Shown here piece by piece: positions 7,974 through 16,704 of a stretch of 64,000 bases of DNA. The translations under genes and the position numbers were made by a program. The notes under the pieces were generated by a model. The model was given only the letters and a program-made list of their open reading frames with translations. It had not been told where the DNA came from and searched no databases. Source of the stretch: Bacillus sp. SA1-12 (GTDB lineage: Bacteria; Bacillota; Bacilli; Bacillales; Bacillaceae); NCBI RefSeq assembly GCF_000981385.1, contig NZ_LATZ01000120.1:124001-188000 (forward strand), in the 5' to 3' direction. Each line of letters opens with the position of its first letter. Position 1 is the stretch's first letter.

Positions 7974-9278
7974 TTATTTTACGGAAGCACTTACAGATGT
8001 GTCATAACTCGGTGAACTTGATTCCGTTTCATTATTCGCTTCAGCTTCAACATACCCATTTGGATCAAACTCATTTTCTGACTTCGCAACAACTACTGTT
8101 GCTACACCGTTACCAATTAAATTGGTGATGGCACGAGCTTCCGACATAAAGCGGTCCACACCTAAAAGAAGCGCCATTCCTTCAACTGGAATCATCGGAA
8201 ACGCAGCTAATGTTGCCGCCAATGTTATAAAACCTGAACCGGTTACACCTGCTGCACCCTTTGAGGTAAGCATTAATACACCCAGTAATGTTGCTAACTG
8301 CCAAATTGATAGATCCACGCCATAGGCTTGGGCAATAAAAATGGCTGCCATGGACAGATAAATCGAAGTTCCATCTAGATTAAAGGAATAGCCTGTTGGC
8401 ACAACAAGGCCTACTACCGATTTGGAACACCCATACTTTTCGAGTTTTTCCATCATTTTTGGAAGTGCAGATTCTGAGGATGAGGTACCAAGTACAAGTA
8501 AAATTTCTTCTTTAATATATTTGATGAAGCTAAATATATTAAACTTATAAAATTTTGCAATCGCACCTAAAACAAGGACAACAAAGAAAAACATCGTGAT
8601 ATACACAGAACCCATTAATTTTCCTAAATTTACAAGAGACTCAATTCCAAAGTTACCAATTGTGTACGCCATTGCTCCAAATGCTGCAATAGGTGATATT
8701 TTCATGATCATATTAACTATTGTAAAGAAAATATCCGTTAATTTTTCAAATAACGAGATAACCGGTGATGCTTTTTCGCCTAATGATGCCGTTGCAATTC
8801 CAAATAATACCGCAAAGAAAAGGATTGGCAACAACTCTCCGCCTGCTAATGCGGCAACTGCATTTTCAGGTACAATGCTCATGACAAAATCCATAAACCC
8901 ATGGCTTGTTTCCTCTGCCTGTTCCGTATATTGAGAGACATCAGCCCCATCAGCACCGCTCGTATTAAAGCCATTACCCGGCTGAATAATGGAAACAACG
9001 ATAATTCCAATTGCTAATGCAAAGGTTGTGACAATTTCAAAATAGAGCAAGGCTTTGCCGCCAATTCTGCCAACCTTCTTTAAATCTCCCATACTGCCAA
9101 TTCCAATGACAATCGTGAAGAAGATAATTGGTGCGATAACCATCTTAATAAGCTTAATAAAAATATCAGCTAATACCTTTAGCTGTGCTCCAAACTCCGG
9201 GAAAAGAAATCCAATCGTGATCCCCAGAATAATCCCAATAATTACCTGAACCGTTAAATTTTTAAAATTAAGTTTCAT
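7974..9278 (-). CDS. dctP: C4-dicarboxylate:cation symporter (DctP/DctA type)
   Basis: A 434-aa transporter of the dicarboxylate/amino acid:cation symporter family, similar in length to B. subtilis DctP (about 421 aa), which takes up succinate, fumarate and malate. Visible are the serine-rich re-entrant loop [13 protein letters not shown], the TM7 signature [10 protein letters not shown], the second hairpin [19 protein letters not shown], and [19 protein letters not shown]. The N-terminus lacks a signal peptide and the hydrophilic C-terminal tail is longer than usual. ATG follows AAGGGGTGAATGATAA. Its likely regulators dctB and dctSR lie 4.7 kb away, beyond a galactonate operon; in B. subtilis they are adjacent. 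Substrate choice (dicarboxylate rather than glutamate) rests on the [14 protein letters not shown] ending and on dctBSR nearby. Confidence 0.87.
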   Translation of the reverse strand: MKLNFKNLTVQVIIGIILGITIGFLFPEFGAQLKVLADIFIKLIKMVIAPIIFFTIVIGIGSMGDLKKVGRIGGKALLYFEIVTTFALAIGIIVVSIIQPGNGFNTSGADGADVSQYTEQAEETSHGFMDFVMSIVPENAVAALAGGELLPILFFAVLFGIATASLGEKASPVISLFEKLTDIFFTIVNMIMKISPIAAFGAMAYTIGNFGIESLVNLGKLMGSVYITMFFFVVLVLGAIAKFYKFNIFSFIKYIKEEILLVLGTSSSESALPKMMEKLEKYGCSKSVVGLVVPTGYSFNLDGTSIYLSMAAIFIAQAYGVDLSIWQLATLLGVLMLTSKGAAGVTGSGFITLAATLAAFPMIPVEGMALLLGVDRFMSEARAITNLIGNGVATVVVAKSENEFDPNGYVEAEANNETESSSPSYDTSVSASVK

Positions 9279-9551
9279 TTATCATTCACCCCTTATTGAT
9301 ACCGCTTTCAATCTTTCTGTTTTCTATATTAACTGATAATTTAGAAACATTATATTTATGGTTTTAATGGTCTTTTTGTTCTTTTTGGTCTTAATTTTAC
9401 GGTTTAACTTATTTGAGGTTTTCCCCGGGAAGTCCAGAGCCGTTTATCACCCTTCTCAAGCTCCCCTGTCCCTTAGTTCCCTTCCGCAGGAGTCTCGAAC
9501 CTTCCGCTCCAGCCAACAAACCGACAATTCAAAATGAACTTTAACATAGCT
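9279..9551. other. Intergenic region with a GC-richer fragment
   Basis: No gene is seen. About 9420-9535 is clearly richer in C and G than its surroundings, with TTCCGCAGGAGTCTCG and CCTTCCGCTCC segments; it looks like a piece of a dispersed intergenic repeat but no second copy is in the window. No convincing promoter for dctP was identified. Confidence 0.4.
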
Positions 9552-9584
9552 AAAAAAAGAGCAAACCTCTTAAAAGGTTTGCTC
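9552..9584 (-). terminator. Terminator downstream of the galactonate operon
   Basis: On the minus strand GAGCAAACCT pairs with AGGTTTGCTC and is followed by seven T. The nearest upstream recognised gene on this strand is dgoD, which stops 490 nt earlier, so the transcript would run through the repeat array at 9740-10005. A short ORF (9592-9711) ends just before the stem. Confidence 0.85.
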
Positions 9585-9739
9585 AAATCACCTATATAAT
9601 TATTTTCATCCAAAGCTGTATTATAAAGAAAGTATGACAAAGAAAAGAAGGAGTGCCATTCCGAATACCACGATTAAATGAATAGTCTAGTATACTTTGT
9701 TCTTCAGTCATAGTCCATGCTTATTCATCAATTGGTACC

Positions 9740-10005
9740 AGTCCTGCTTCAACAATGTTTATCACAGACATTTTAACTGTTTCTTTTCGTTGTTTTGGCC
9801 TTCACAGCTCTGATCACGGACTCTTTTGCTCTTTCTTTTGCCCGTTTTGGCCTTCACAGCTCTGATCACGGACATTTTAGCTCTTTCTTTTAACCGTTTT
9901 GGCCTTCACAGCCTTGATAATGGACACTTTAACTGTTTTTTTACCCGTTTTGGACTTCACAACCTTAATCATGAACAACTTTACTTTCCCTTTTACCCAT
10001 TTTGG
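9740..10005. repeat. Second tandem array with a 52-nt period, 5-6 units
   Basis: GTTTTGGCCTTCACAGC starts at about 9792, 9844, 9896, 9947 and 9999, giving spacings of 52, 52, 51 and 52. A more diverged unit precedes it from about 9740. Each unit goes on with TCTGATCACGGACATTTT and AGCTCTTTCTTTTACCC-like sequence. Aligned with the array at 892-1594, the columns GTTTGGCCTT, GCTnT, GACATTT and AGCTCTTT coincide, so the two arrays look like members of one superfamily. Frame rotation makes coding unlikely. Confidence 0.88.
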
Positions 10006-10073
10006 CCTTTACTGCCTATGCACAACATGGTTCATAAACAGTCACTGCTTTGCCATATTCCTCTATATCTCTA

Positions 10074-11222
10074 TCACCATTCAGCAATACTGCCATCTGC
10101 ATGTCTCCAGATAGGATTTCTCCAATTATGGCTGATTTCCGCCATTTTCCTTACATAATCTTCATTGATTTCAATTCCTAATCCAGGGCCGTCCGGAATG
10201 TTTACGTATCCGTTTTCATATTGGAATACGCTGCTATCAGCAATGTAATCTAGTAAATCATTTCCTTGGTTATAATGAATACCCAGGCTCTGTTCTTGAA
10301 TAAAGGCATTGTGGCATGTAGCATCTACTTGGAGACAGGAAGCCAATGCAATTGGACCTAACGGACAGTGCGGAGCTGCCGCAACATCAAATGCCTCAGC
10401 CATTGATATGATTTTTTTACATTCCGTAATACCGCCTGCATGGGATAAATCCGGCTGAATAATATCGACATATCCATCCATTAATAGATTTTTAAAATCC
10501 CATTTTGAGAACATTCTTTCACCTGTTGCAATAGGAATGGTTACATGATTGGCAATGTCACGAAGCGCCTCATTATTCTCCGGCAAGACAGGCTCCTCAA
10601 TAAACATTGGACGGAAAGGTTCAAGCTCTTTTGCTAAAATTTTCGCCATTGGTTTATGTACTCGTCCGTGGAAATCAATTCCGATTCCAATATAAGGACC
10701 TACCGCCTCTCTGACAGCTGCAATTCGTTCAATAACCTGATCAATTTTTTCGTGAGAATCAACATATTGAAGCTCTTCAGTCCCATTCATTTTTACCGCC
10801 GTAAAGCCTTGGTCCACAACCGCTTTCGCTGAAATTCCTACATCTGCAGGACGATCCCCTCCAATCCACGAATAGACCTTGATCGATTCTCTTGCTTTCC
10901 CTCCTAACAGCTGGTGAATAGGTGCGTTGTAGTATTTTCCTTTTATATCCCATAGCGCTTGGTCAATTCCCGAAATAGCACTCATTAAGATAGGGCCGCC
11001 ACGATAAAAACCAGCGCGATACATCACATTCCAGTGATCTTCAATTGTAAGCGGGTCTTTGCCAATTAGATATTCCATCAATTCTTCCACAGCCGTCTTT
11101 ACAGTAGCTGCTCTGCCCTCAATAACTGGTTCACCCCAGCCGGTAATCCCTTCGTCCGTTTCTATTTTTAAAAATAACCAACGTGGCGGTACTTGAAATA
11201 ATTCATAGTTTGTAATTTTCAT
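10074..11222 (-). CDS. dgoD: D-galactonate dehydratase
   Basis: A 382-aa enolase-superfamily enzyme that closely matches E. coli DgoD (382 aa). It removes water from D-galactonate to give 2-keto-3-deoxygalactonate. Magnesium ligands and catalytic groups appear in [21 protein letters not shown] and [24 protein letters not shown] and the C-terminal [15 protein letters not shown] are specific to DgoD. I chose ATG 11222, which gives the family length and lies about 10 nt after GAGGAG; the GTG at 11231 overlaps the ribosome site. It is the last gene of the iclR-kdgK-aldolase-dgoD operon, 18 nt after the aldolase. Confidence 0.94.
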   Translation of the reverse strand: MKITNYELFQVPPRWLFLKIETDEGITGWGEPVIEGRAATVKTAVEELMEYLIGKDPLTIEDHWNVMYRAGFYRGGPILMSAISGIDQALWDIKGKYYNAPIHQLLGGKARESIKVYSWIGGDRPADVGISAKAVVDQGFTAVKMNGTEELQYVDSHEKIDQVIERIAAVREAVGPYIGIGIDFHGRVHKPMAKILAKELEPFRPMFIEEPVLPENNEALRDIANHVTIPIATGERMFSKWDFKNLLMDGYVDIIQPDLSHAGGITECKKIISMAEAFDVAAAPHCPLGPIALASCLQVDATCHNAFIQEQSLGIHYNQGNDLLDYIADSSVFQYENGYVNIPDGPGLGIEINEDYVRKMAEISHNWRNPIWRHADGSIAEW

Positions 11223-11240
11223 CAATAACACTCTCCTCGT

Positions 11241-11873
11241 TTAATTGTCAGATGTTACAGCTACTACAAATTGTTTTGCTTTTTCTGATATTTTTTCTAG
11301 ATAATCAGCAGTTATCTCTTGCTTCGTATTCACAAGTGCGCTGCCAATTCCGCAACCTGCTGCACCCGCTTTCAAATAATCCTGAATATTACTGACATCT
11401 ACACCGCCTGTTGGAAGTAACGGTATTTGCGGAAGGGGTCCGCGAATATCCTTTATGTAGCTTGGTCCTAATGTTGCAGGAAAAACTTTGATAATATCTC
11501 CGCCACTTTCATAGGCTGATAGAATTTCAGTTGGAGTAAAGGCGCCAGGAATGCTTACTGCTCCATATCTTTTTGTCATATTAATGGTTTCTGGATTAAC
11601 AGTAGGAGACAAGATGAACTTGGCACCTGCTAAAATGGCAGCTCTGGCCGTTTCCGGATCTAACACGGTACCGGCACCGACAAGCACTTGATCGCCAAGC
11701 TCTGCTGTAACGGCTTCAATACCAGCTAAAGCCTTTGGCGAATTCATCGTTATTTCAATCATGTTTACTCCGCCTCCATGCAATGCTTTGGCAATAGAGA
11801 CAATATTTTCCGGGTTTGCTCCTCGGATAATAGCGATAAGTTTGTTTTCAAGAATGCTAGACAGTATTTTCAT
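11241..11873 (-). CDS. 2-keto-3-deoxy-6-phosphogluconate/galactonate aldolase
   Basis: A 210-aa class I aldolase of the KDPG/KHG family (Eda/DgoA). It cleaves the phosphorylated ketodeoxy acid to pyruvate and glyceraldehyde 3-phosphate. The Schiff-base lysine is in DIIKVFPA (about residue 133), the catalytic glutamate in MIEITMNSP (about 41) and the phosphate-site arginine in AIIRGANP (about 17). LLPTGGVD near 165 completes the barrel motif. Next to dgoD, the galactonate epimer (KDPGal) is the likely substrate. The gene is 24 nt after the kinase reading frame and 18 nt before dgoD. Confidence 0.9.
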   Translation of the reverse strand: MKILSSILENKLIAIIRGANPENIVSIAKALHGGGVNMIEITMNSPKALAGIEAVTAELGDQVLVGAGTVLDPETARAAILAGAKFILSPTVNPETINMTKRYGAVSIPGAFTPTEILSAYESGGDIIKVFPATLGPSYIKDIRGPLPQIPLLPTGGVDVSNIQDYLKAGAAGCGIGSALVNTKQEITADYLEKISEKAKQFVVAVTSDN

Positions 11874-11897
11874 TAAAATATTGATCCTCCTATATTT

Positions 11898-12851
11898 TTA
11901 TCGAGTAACATCTTCTCTATCTGATAGATGTTGAAGCGCTTCCAATCCATCTCGATCAGGCAAACCTTCAATATCTCCATTCACAGTTGTAACAGTTGCA
12001 CCGATTGCACAGCCCCTCACGACAGATTCTTTAACAGTAAGCCCTTCTATTAAACCTGAAAGCACCCCTGCAGCAAATCCATCGCCTGCCCCAACGGGAT
12101 CTATTATTTTTTCCACCTTAAATCCTTGAACAAATCCTTGTTCTATTGGAGTAGAAAAATAAGCCCCTTTTTCTCCAAGTTTTATAATAACGGTTTCAAT
12201 TCCATGGGAGTAAAACTGCTTCGCCATTTCTTGAGGATCTTCTGTTCCAAATAAAAAAGCCCCTTCACTAATTCCAGGCAAAACGTTATCTGCTTGTTGT
12301 GCGATTGCTAATAGCACCGAATGCGCTTCTTCCTCATTCCATAATTTACGGCGTAAGTTAGGGTCAAAAACTACTTTTACATCATGCTTCTTTGCGAGCT
12401 CAATCGCATGAAAAATACTATCCCGGCAAGATGTGCTGAGAGCAGGTGTAATACCTGTTATATAAAGAAATTTCGCATTTGCAATATACGCTTCATCTAT
12501 ATCATCAGGTGTTAAGAAGCTCGCAGCAGAATGCTGACGATAATAATAAATTCGAACATTGTTTTCATTCATCATTTCTTTAAAAAAGATACCAGTCGGG
12601 GCGTTTTTGTCAGCAGTTACCTGGCTTGTATCGACTCCTTCTCCTCTAACTGCTGAAAGAACGAACGATCAGAATTCATCCTTCCCAACCCGACTGATCC
12701 AACCAGTGTTGTGTCCAAGCTTTGCCAACCCAATTATTGTATTGGTCTCGGCTCCAGCAATTTTAGATGAGAAATTTCTAGCGTATCTCATCTGACCTTG
12801 GGTATGAGGAGAAAACAAAACCATTGTTTCTTCTATGCCTACAACATCCAT
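11898..12851 (-). pseudogene. kdgK: 2-keto-3-deoxygluconate/galactonate kinase (PfkB family) interrupted by in-frame TGA
   Basis: Read in one frame from ATG 12851 the sequence encodes a full-length (about 317 codon) ribokinase-type sugar kinase, but codon 61 (12669-12671) is TGA. The part before it has MDVVGIEETMVLFSP and the ETNTIIGLAKLG segment and ends WISRVGKDEF; the part after it goes on SFVLSAVRGEGVDTSQV in the same frame and keeps the catalytic DPVGAGDGFAAG motif. Family members have Gly at this place (VGKDEFG), so GGA to TGA, a single change, explains it. The ribosome site GGAGGAGG and operon spacing are intact. A real nonsense mutation, readthrough, internal restart (ATG 12575) or a sequencing error are all possible. 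Confidence 0.88.
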
Positions 12852-12872
12852 GTTCCTCCTCCATTTCTGCTT

Positions 12873-13619
12873 TTAGGAATAGCCAATGCTTTTGGAAATA
12901 TTCTTTGCTGTTTGCAGAATCTTTTCGACGATAAAATCCTTCCTGTTGATCATTCTTTCTTTTGGCCCAGCAACACTAATAGCTGCTTGGATTGTTCGGT
13001 CCGCGCCAAAAATAGGGGCTGCCAGACAATAGAGGCCTTCCTCATTTTCCTCATCATCAATGGAATATCCCAATTCAGCAAACATGTTTAATTTATCCTC
13101 TAACTCCTGGCGATTTGTTATCGTATTCGTTGTAATCCGAGTTAATTCCGTATCGTCCAAAATAGCATTTTTCTCCTGCTCAGGTAAGAAAGCAAGAAAG
13201 GCCTTTCCTAACCCTGTGCAATACAGCGGTTTGCGATAACCTGGTTGAGCTGTAGTTCGAATCGAACGGTTATTGTCTATTTTGACGATATAGACTAACT
13301 GTCCTGCGGATAGTACAGCCATGAATACTGTTTCTTGAACTTCTTCCATTAACTTTTTCAGAAAGGGTGTTCCTTGGGAAGAAATATCGAGTGACTCCAT
13401 TGCAAGCGTACCTATTTGAATCAGCTTAGGTCCTAATCTATACCGTTTATGAGAGTCTTGGTTTAAATAACCTTCCTGATATAAAGTGCCAATAAGATTT
13501 GATGTACTACTCTGTGGAAACGAAAGCTTTTCACTAATTTCTTTAATGGTTAAACCTTCTTTGTGATGAGCTAATAGCTCAAATACTTTTAATACTCGTT
13601 CAGCAGATTTTACTGACAT
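12873..13619 (-). CDS. IclR-family transcriptional regulator of the galactonate operon
   Basis: A 248-aa IclR-type regulator. Residues 1-70 form the winged helix (VLKVFELLAHHKEGLTIKEISEKLSFPQSSTSNLIGTL); the C-terminal effector domain has the family signature GLYCLAAPIF near residue 200. It is the first gene of the operon with kdgK 21 nt downstream, so it probably represses its own operon and responds to a ketodeoxy acid, as the related KdgR proteins do. A large palindrome lies between its ribosome site (AGGAGG) and the upstream promoter region. The start ATG 13619 is fixed by that ribosome site. Confidence 0.92.
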   Translation of the reverse strand: MSVKSAERVLKVFELLAHHKEGLTIKEISEKLSFPQSSTSNLIGTLYQEGYLNQDSHKRYRLGPKLIQIGTLAMESLDISSQGTPFLKKLMEEVQETVFMAVLSAGQLVYIVKIDNNRSIRTTAQPGYRKPLYCTGLGKAFLAFLPEQEKNAILDDTELTRITTNTITNRQELEDKLNMFAELGYSIDDEENEEGLYCLAAPIFGADRTIQAAISVAGPKERMINRKDFIVEKILQTAKNISKSIGYS

Positions 13620-13631
13620 GTTACGACCTCC

Positions 13632-13670
13632 TAAATCACATATGAGATTCCTAATCGTATATGTGATTTA
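13632..13670. promoter_or_regulatory. 39-bp palindrome, candidate IclR operator
   Basis: TAAATCACATAT (13632-13643) and ATATGTGATTTA (13659-13670) are perfect inverted 12-mers, with a further GATT/AATC match inside the 15-nt spacer. It sits just upstream of the iclR ribosome site, within the expected leader, where a bound repressor would block the operon. Confidence 0.75.
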
Positions 13671-13687
13671 TTAATTTTATCCTAACA

Positions 13688-13700
13688 TGGCATGATGCCA
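13688..13700. promoter_or_regulatory. Short palindrome TGGCATnATGCCA in the iclR promoter region
   Basis: A perfect 6-bp inverted repeat around one central base. On the minus strand it lies between TTGTTT and TAGGAT, which are 17 nt apart and could be the -35 and -10 of the operon. It may be a second operator. Confidence 0.5.
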
Positions 13701-13755
13701 TAAACAATGATTTTTGGTATAATTTCATACAACTTAGCCTAATCAAAATCTTTTT

Positions 13756-13862
13756 ACTAAGAAAAGCGCAAGAGCATTGCTCAGCCTTGAGCAATGCCTA
13801 CAATTTCATTTTGCCTGGACCCTAGATGGGCTGGGTGCTGGTGCTAGACACAAAAACTAGGT
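13756..13862. repeat. Dispersed palindromic element, copy 2 (variant middle)
   Basis: It starts TAAGAAAAGCGCAAGAGC and ends GGTGCTAGACACAAAAACTA like the other copies, but its middle contains a private hairpin (GCATTGCTCA against TGAGCAATGC). It lies in the 323-bp gap between iclR and dctB, which otherwise holds the iclR operator region and no gene. Confidence 0.7.
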
Positions 13863-13891
13863 TAAAATTTTATCCTTTCTTACCTTTAAAG

Positions 13892-13928
13892 AAAAAAAAG
13901 ATTTCCTGTGAAGATGTTGTCCATCTTC
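13892..13928 (-). terminator. Possible weak terminator of dctB
   Basis: On the minus strand GAAGATG pairs with CATCTTC; eight T follow, but only after a 10-nt gap, which is longer than usual. Confidence 0.35.
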
Positions 13929-13942
13929 TACAAAGTATTCTT

Positions 13943-15004
13943 TTACTCCCTTTCCATTTCCTCTATCCTTTGTTCAATAAAATCCTTCACAAACTCTTCA
14001 TTCACCTGATCATAAAGCGTATGATAAACAGGCATAAGCTTGTTTAACCAGGCTTCCCTTTCTTCATCTGTTAAATAATGAATCTCAATCATGGATTCAT
14101 TGTCAATCACTTGAAGTTGTTGTTTATTCATTTTCATGGATTCTTTGATCATCCAATCGGTTGTCTCATCCATAGCCTCTGTTAAACTTGTTTGCACTCC
14201 TTTAGGCAAACTATTCCAAAAATCCTTATTCATTAATACCACATACCCTAAGAATCCATGATTGCTAATCGTCATATAGTTTTGAAGCTCATATAATCGT
14301 CGTGAATAAATATTGGAAATGGTATTTTCCTGTCCTTCAAATTTATCTGCTTCAAGCGAAACATACAATTGGTCAAACGGCATCGGAATGGGCACAGCTT
14401 CTAATCGCCGGAACTGCTCTGCAATTATTTCGCTGGGCATAATCCTAAAACGCTGTCCAATAAAATCCTCAGGCACTTTCAATGCTTTCACACTGCTTGT
14501 CATCTGTTTCATCCCATTGCTCCACAACGCCATCCCTTTGATGTTTTCATCTTCATGCAGCTTTAAGAAGTTTTTACCGATTCCACTCGTAAAAACATCT
14601 GTCACATCCTCATTCGTTTGAAACAAGAAAGGCAAGTCAAATAAGCCCCATTCTGGTGCTAAATTTGTCATTTTTGATACAGAAGGCGCGATCATTTGAA
14701 CGTCGTTTTTTATTAATGCATCCAATTCCTCTTCATCTGTATATAACGTCCCATTAGGAACAACCTCAACATTCACTAATCCGTTTGTTTTATCAGATGC
14801 TAAATGGGCAAATTTCTGTGCAGCTAAACCCTTTGGTGTATTTTCAGCAACCACGTGGCTAAACCGTATCGTTATTTGATCAGACAATCCTTTTTGTTCG
14901 TCGTCATAACTGATCTTTTCTTGTCTAAATAACTCAAAAGGATAGAATAGGACACATAGTATGATGATGATGACAAGAATACTTGAGGTGATTAAATACT
15001 TCAT
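13943..15004 (-). CDS. dctB: TRAP-type solute-binding protein, dicarboxylate co-sensor DctB
   Basis: A 353-aa DctP-family periplasmic-type binding protein with an N-terminal uncleaved or signal-type hydrophobic segment (residues 3-22). The fold signature runs from ITIRFSHVVAENTPKG near residue 45 through the MPSEIIAEQFRRL arginine region to YEL-type ligand-pocket segments. No DctQ or DctM membrane subunits are nearby, so it is unlikely to serve a TRAP transporter. In B. subtilis the lone homologue DctB is divergent from dctSR and works with DctS in sensing extracellular C4-dicarboxylates; the same arrangement is seen here. Ribosome site is weak (GATGGTAGAG). Confidence 0.85.
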   Translation of the reverse strand: MKYLITSSILVIIIILCVLFYPFELFRQEKISYDDEQKGLSDQITIRFSHVVAENTPKGLAAQKFAHLASDKTNGLVNVEVVPNGTLYTDEEELDALIKNDVQMIAPSVSKMTNLAPEWGLFDLPFLFQTNEDVTDVFTSGIGKNFLKLHEDENIKGMALWSNGMKQMTSSVKALKVPEDFIGQRFRIMPSEIIAEQFRRLEAVPIPMPFDQLYVSLEADKFEGQENTISNIYSRRLYELQNYMTISNHGFLGYVVLMNKDFWNSLPKGVQTSLTEAMDETTDWMIKESMKMNKQQLQVIDNESMIEIHYLTDEEREAWLNKLMPVYHTLYDQVNEEFVKDFIEQRIEEMERE

Positions 15005-15106
15005 TCTCTACCATCTACTCTCATTATTAATCCTGTTCATTGTAACATGTGTTATTTTCCATGGTAAAATAAGTTCATCTTCTTTTGAAAAGAAAGGAAC
15101 TCCCAA

Positions 15107-16684
15107 ATGCATTACGTTTCCATCAAAACAAAAATTATGGGTCTCATCTTTTTTATCGTTAGTTTTTCCTTGTTGCTTGCCGGTGTTGTTATTATCGGCA
15201 ATTTTATTGATTCACGTGAGGATGATTTAAAGCACCGCGCCCTGTTAACAGCCCGTACCGTTGCTGAGGTTCCCGAGATCAGCGCTGCTATTACCGGTAC
15301 GAAAGATGATAGGAGCACGATTAACGACAGAGTCGAAACACTGCGGATTATTCATGATGCTGATTATATTGTTGTTATGGATATGAACCATATTCGTCTG
15401 TCCCATCCTGTTCCAAGCCTGATTGGCAAAAAATCGCAAGGTGATGATGAGAGACCCGCTTTTGCTGAGCTTACCTATACAACAAAAGCAAAAGGAGATG
15501 CCGGAACGGTTATACGAGGGTTTGTTCCTATTATTAATAAAAACCATTATCAGGTAGGCGTCGTCGTTGTTGGCTACATCCTTCCGACTTTTTTAGAAAT
15601 TATTTGGAATGTCCGTTTTGAGATACTTTTAACAGGCGGGATCTCACTTTTATTCGGCGGCTGGGGTGCATGGCTTTTAGCCTTGCGAATTAAAAAAGAA
15701 ATGTTTAATCTTGAACCACATGAAATTGTTCAATTAGTGATCGAGAGGACAGAGACCTTTAATGCGATGCATGAGGGCATAATTGCGATTGATACAGATG
15801 AAACGATTACAATCTTCAATGACAAAGCGAAAAGCATGATGGGGATTACAGGTGACGTCATTGGTCGAAACATTAATTTGATTATACCTGATACAAGGCT
15901 CCCTGAAATTCTAAAACTGCAAAAACCGCTCTACAATAAAGAATTAACCGTTCGCAACCTTAATATTGTCTCAAACCGCATTCCTATAAAAGTGCAGGGA
16001 AAAACCGTTGGAGCTGTTGCAATCTTCCAGGATCGGACGGAAGTGAAAAAGCTCGCTGAGGAATTAACAGGAGTAAAAGCGTTCGTTAGCGCTTTGCGCG
16101 TCCAAAATCATGAACATATGAACAAACTCCATACAATAGCCGGCTTGCTTCAGCTTGGCCATAAAACGAGAGCATTAGAGTATGTCTTTCAAATAACCGA
16201 AGAACATGAAGAGCTCACACGATTTTTATCTAAAAACATCCATAGCGAAAGTCTATCAGGTCTTCTTTTAAGCAAGGTTAGCCGCGGAAAGGAGCTGGGC
16301 ATTACGGTTCATATTGATCGTCATAGCAAATTGACATCATTCCCGCCGCCTCTAGATGATCATGACTTTGTCGTTATCCTAGGAAACCTGATTGAGAACG
16401 CATTTGACTCCTTTAAAGACTTCAATGGGAAAGAACAAGAAATATATGTAAGTATCGAACAGCATGAAAATCTGTTATCCGTCCTTGTGGAGGACAATGG
16501 AAAAGGAATACCGAAAGAAGCAGAAGCTTTCATTTTTCAAGAAGGCTTCTCTACGAAAGAAGGTTCAAACAGAGGGATCGGTTTGTTTTTAGTAAATGAA
16601 ATCATTTCTAAAGCAAATGGGACAATCCAAGTGGAATCCACGCTTGAGCAAGGTACATCCTTTACCATCACCTTTAATCTGTAG
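15107..16684 (+). CDS. dctS: C4-dicarboxylate sensor histidine kinase DctS
   Basis: A 525-aa kinase of the CitA/DcuS family, near B. subtilis DctS in length. Order: membrane helix 1 (about 7-32), extracytoplasmic PAS-like sensor domain (about 35-165), membrane helix 2 (about 168-200), a cytosolic PAS domain (about 210-320), the phosphoacceptor segment with NHEHMNKLHTIAGLLQLG (His near 341), and an HATPase domain with NLIENAFDS, DNGKGIP and GIGLFLV. It should phosphorylate DctR when dicarboxylates are present, probably together with DctB, and so turn on dctP. ATG follows AAAGGAACTCCCAA. dctR begins 20 nt downstream. Confidence 0.92.
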   Translation: MHYVSIKTKIMGLIFFIVSFSLLLAGVVIIGNFIDSREDDLKHRALLTARTVAEVPEISAAITGTKDDRSTINDRVETLRIIHDADYIVVMDMNHIRLSHPVPSLIGKKSQGDDERPAFAELTYTTKAKGDAGTVIRGFVPIINKNHYQVGVVVVGYILPTFLEIIWNVRFEILLTGGISLLFGGWGAWLLALRIKKEMFNLEPHEIVQLVIERTETFNAMHEGIIAIDTDETITIFNDKAKSMMGITGDVIGRNINLIIPDTRLPEILKLQKPLYNKELTVRNLNIVSNRIPIKVQGKTVGAVAIFQDRTEVKKLAEELTGVKAFVSALRVQNHEHMNKLHTIAGLLQLGHKTRALEYVFQITEEHEELTRFLSKNIHSESLSGLLLSKVSRGKELGITVHIDRHSKLTSFPPPLDDHDFVVILGNLIENAFDSFKDFNGKEQEIYVSIEQHENLLSVLVEDNGKGIPKEAEAFIFQEGFSTKEGSNRGIGLFLVNEIISKANGTIQVESTLEQGTSFTITFNL

Positions 16685-16704
16685 AGATATGGAGGAATTT
16701 TTCT

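Noticed and set aside
9592-9711. A 39-codon ORF on the minus strand (MTEEQSILDYS...) ending just before a terminator, with a hydrophobic helix (VVFGMALLLFFVILSL) in the neighbouring frame
   Set aside because: It could be a small membrane protein gene broken by one inserted base, but there is no ribosome site and no relative to compare, so I do not call it.
9826-10158. A 110-aa plus-strand ORF (VLAFTALITDIL and related peptides)
   Set aside because: It runs through the second 52-nt array and the 3' end of dgoD; frame rotation and lack of a ribosome site argue against it.
12559-12851. A frameshift or separate small gene explaining the two kdgK pieces
   Set aside because: The two pieces are in the same frame and 31 codons of well-fitting kinase sequence lie between them, so only the TGA codon separates them. 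Selenocysteine insertion is also unlikely: PfkB kinases do not use it and I saw no fitting context.
13943-15004. A full TRAP transporter locus
   Set aside because: No DctQ or DctM subunit lies nearby; the binding protein is better explained as the DctB co-sensor of DctS.
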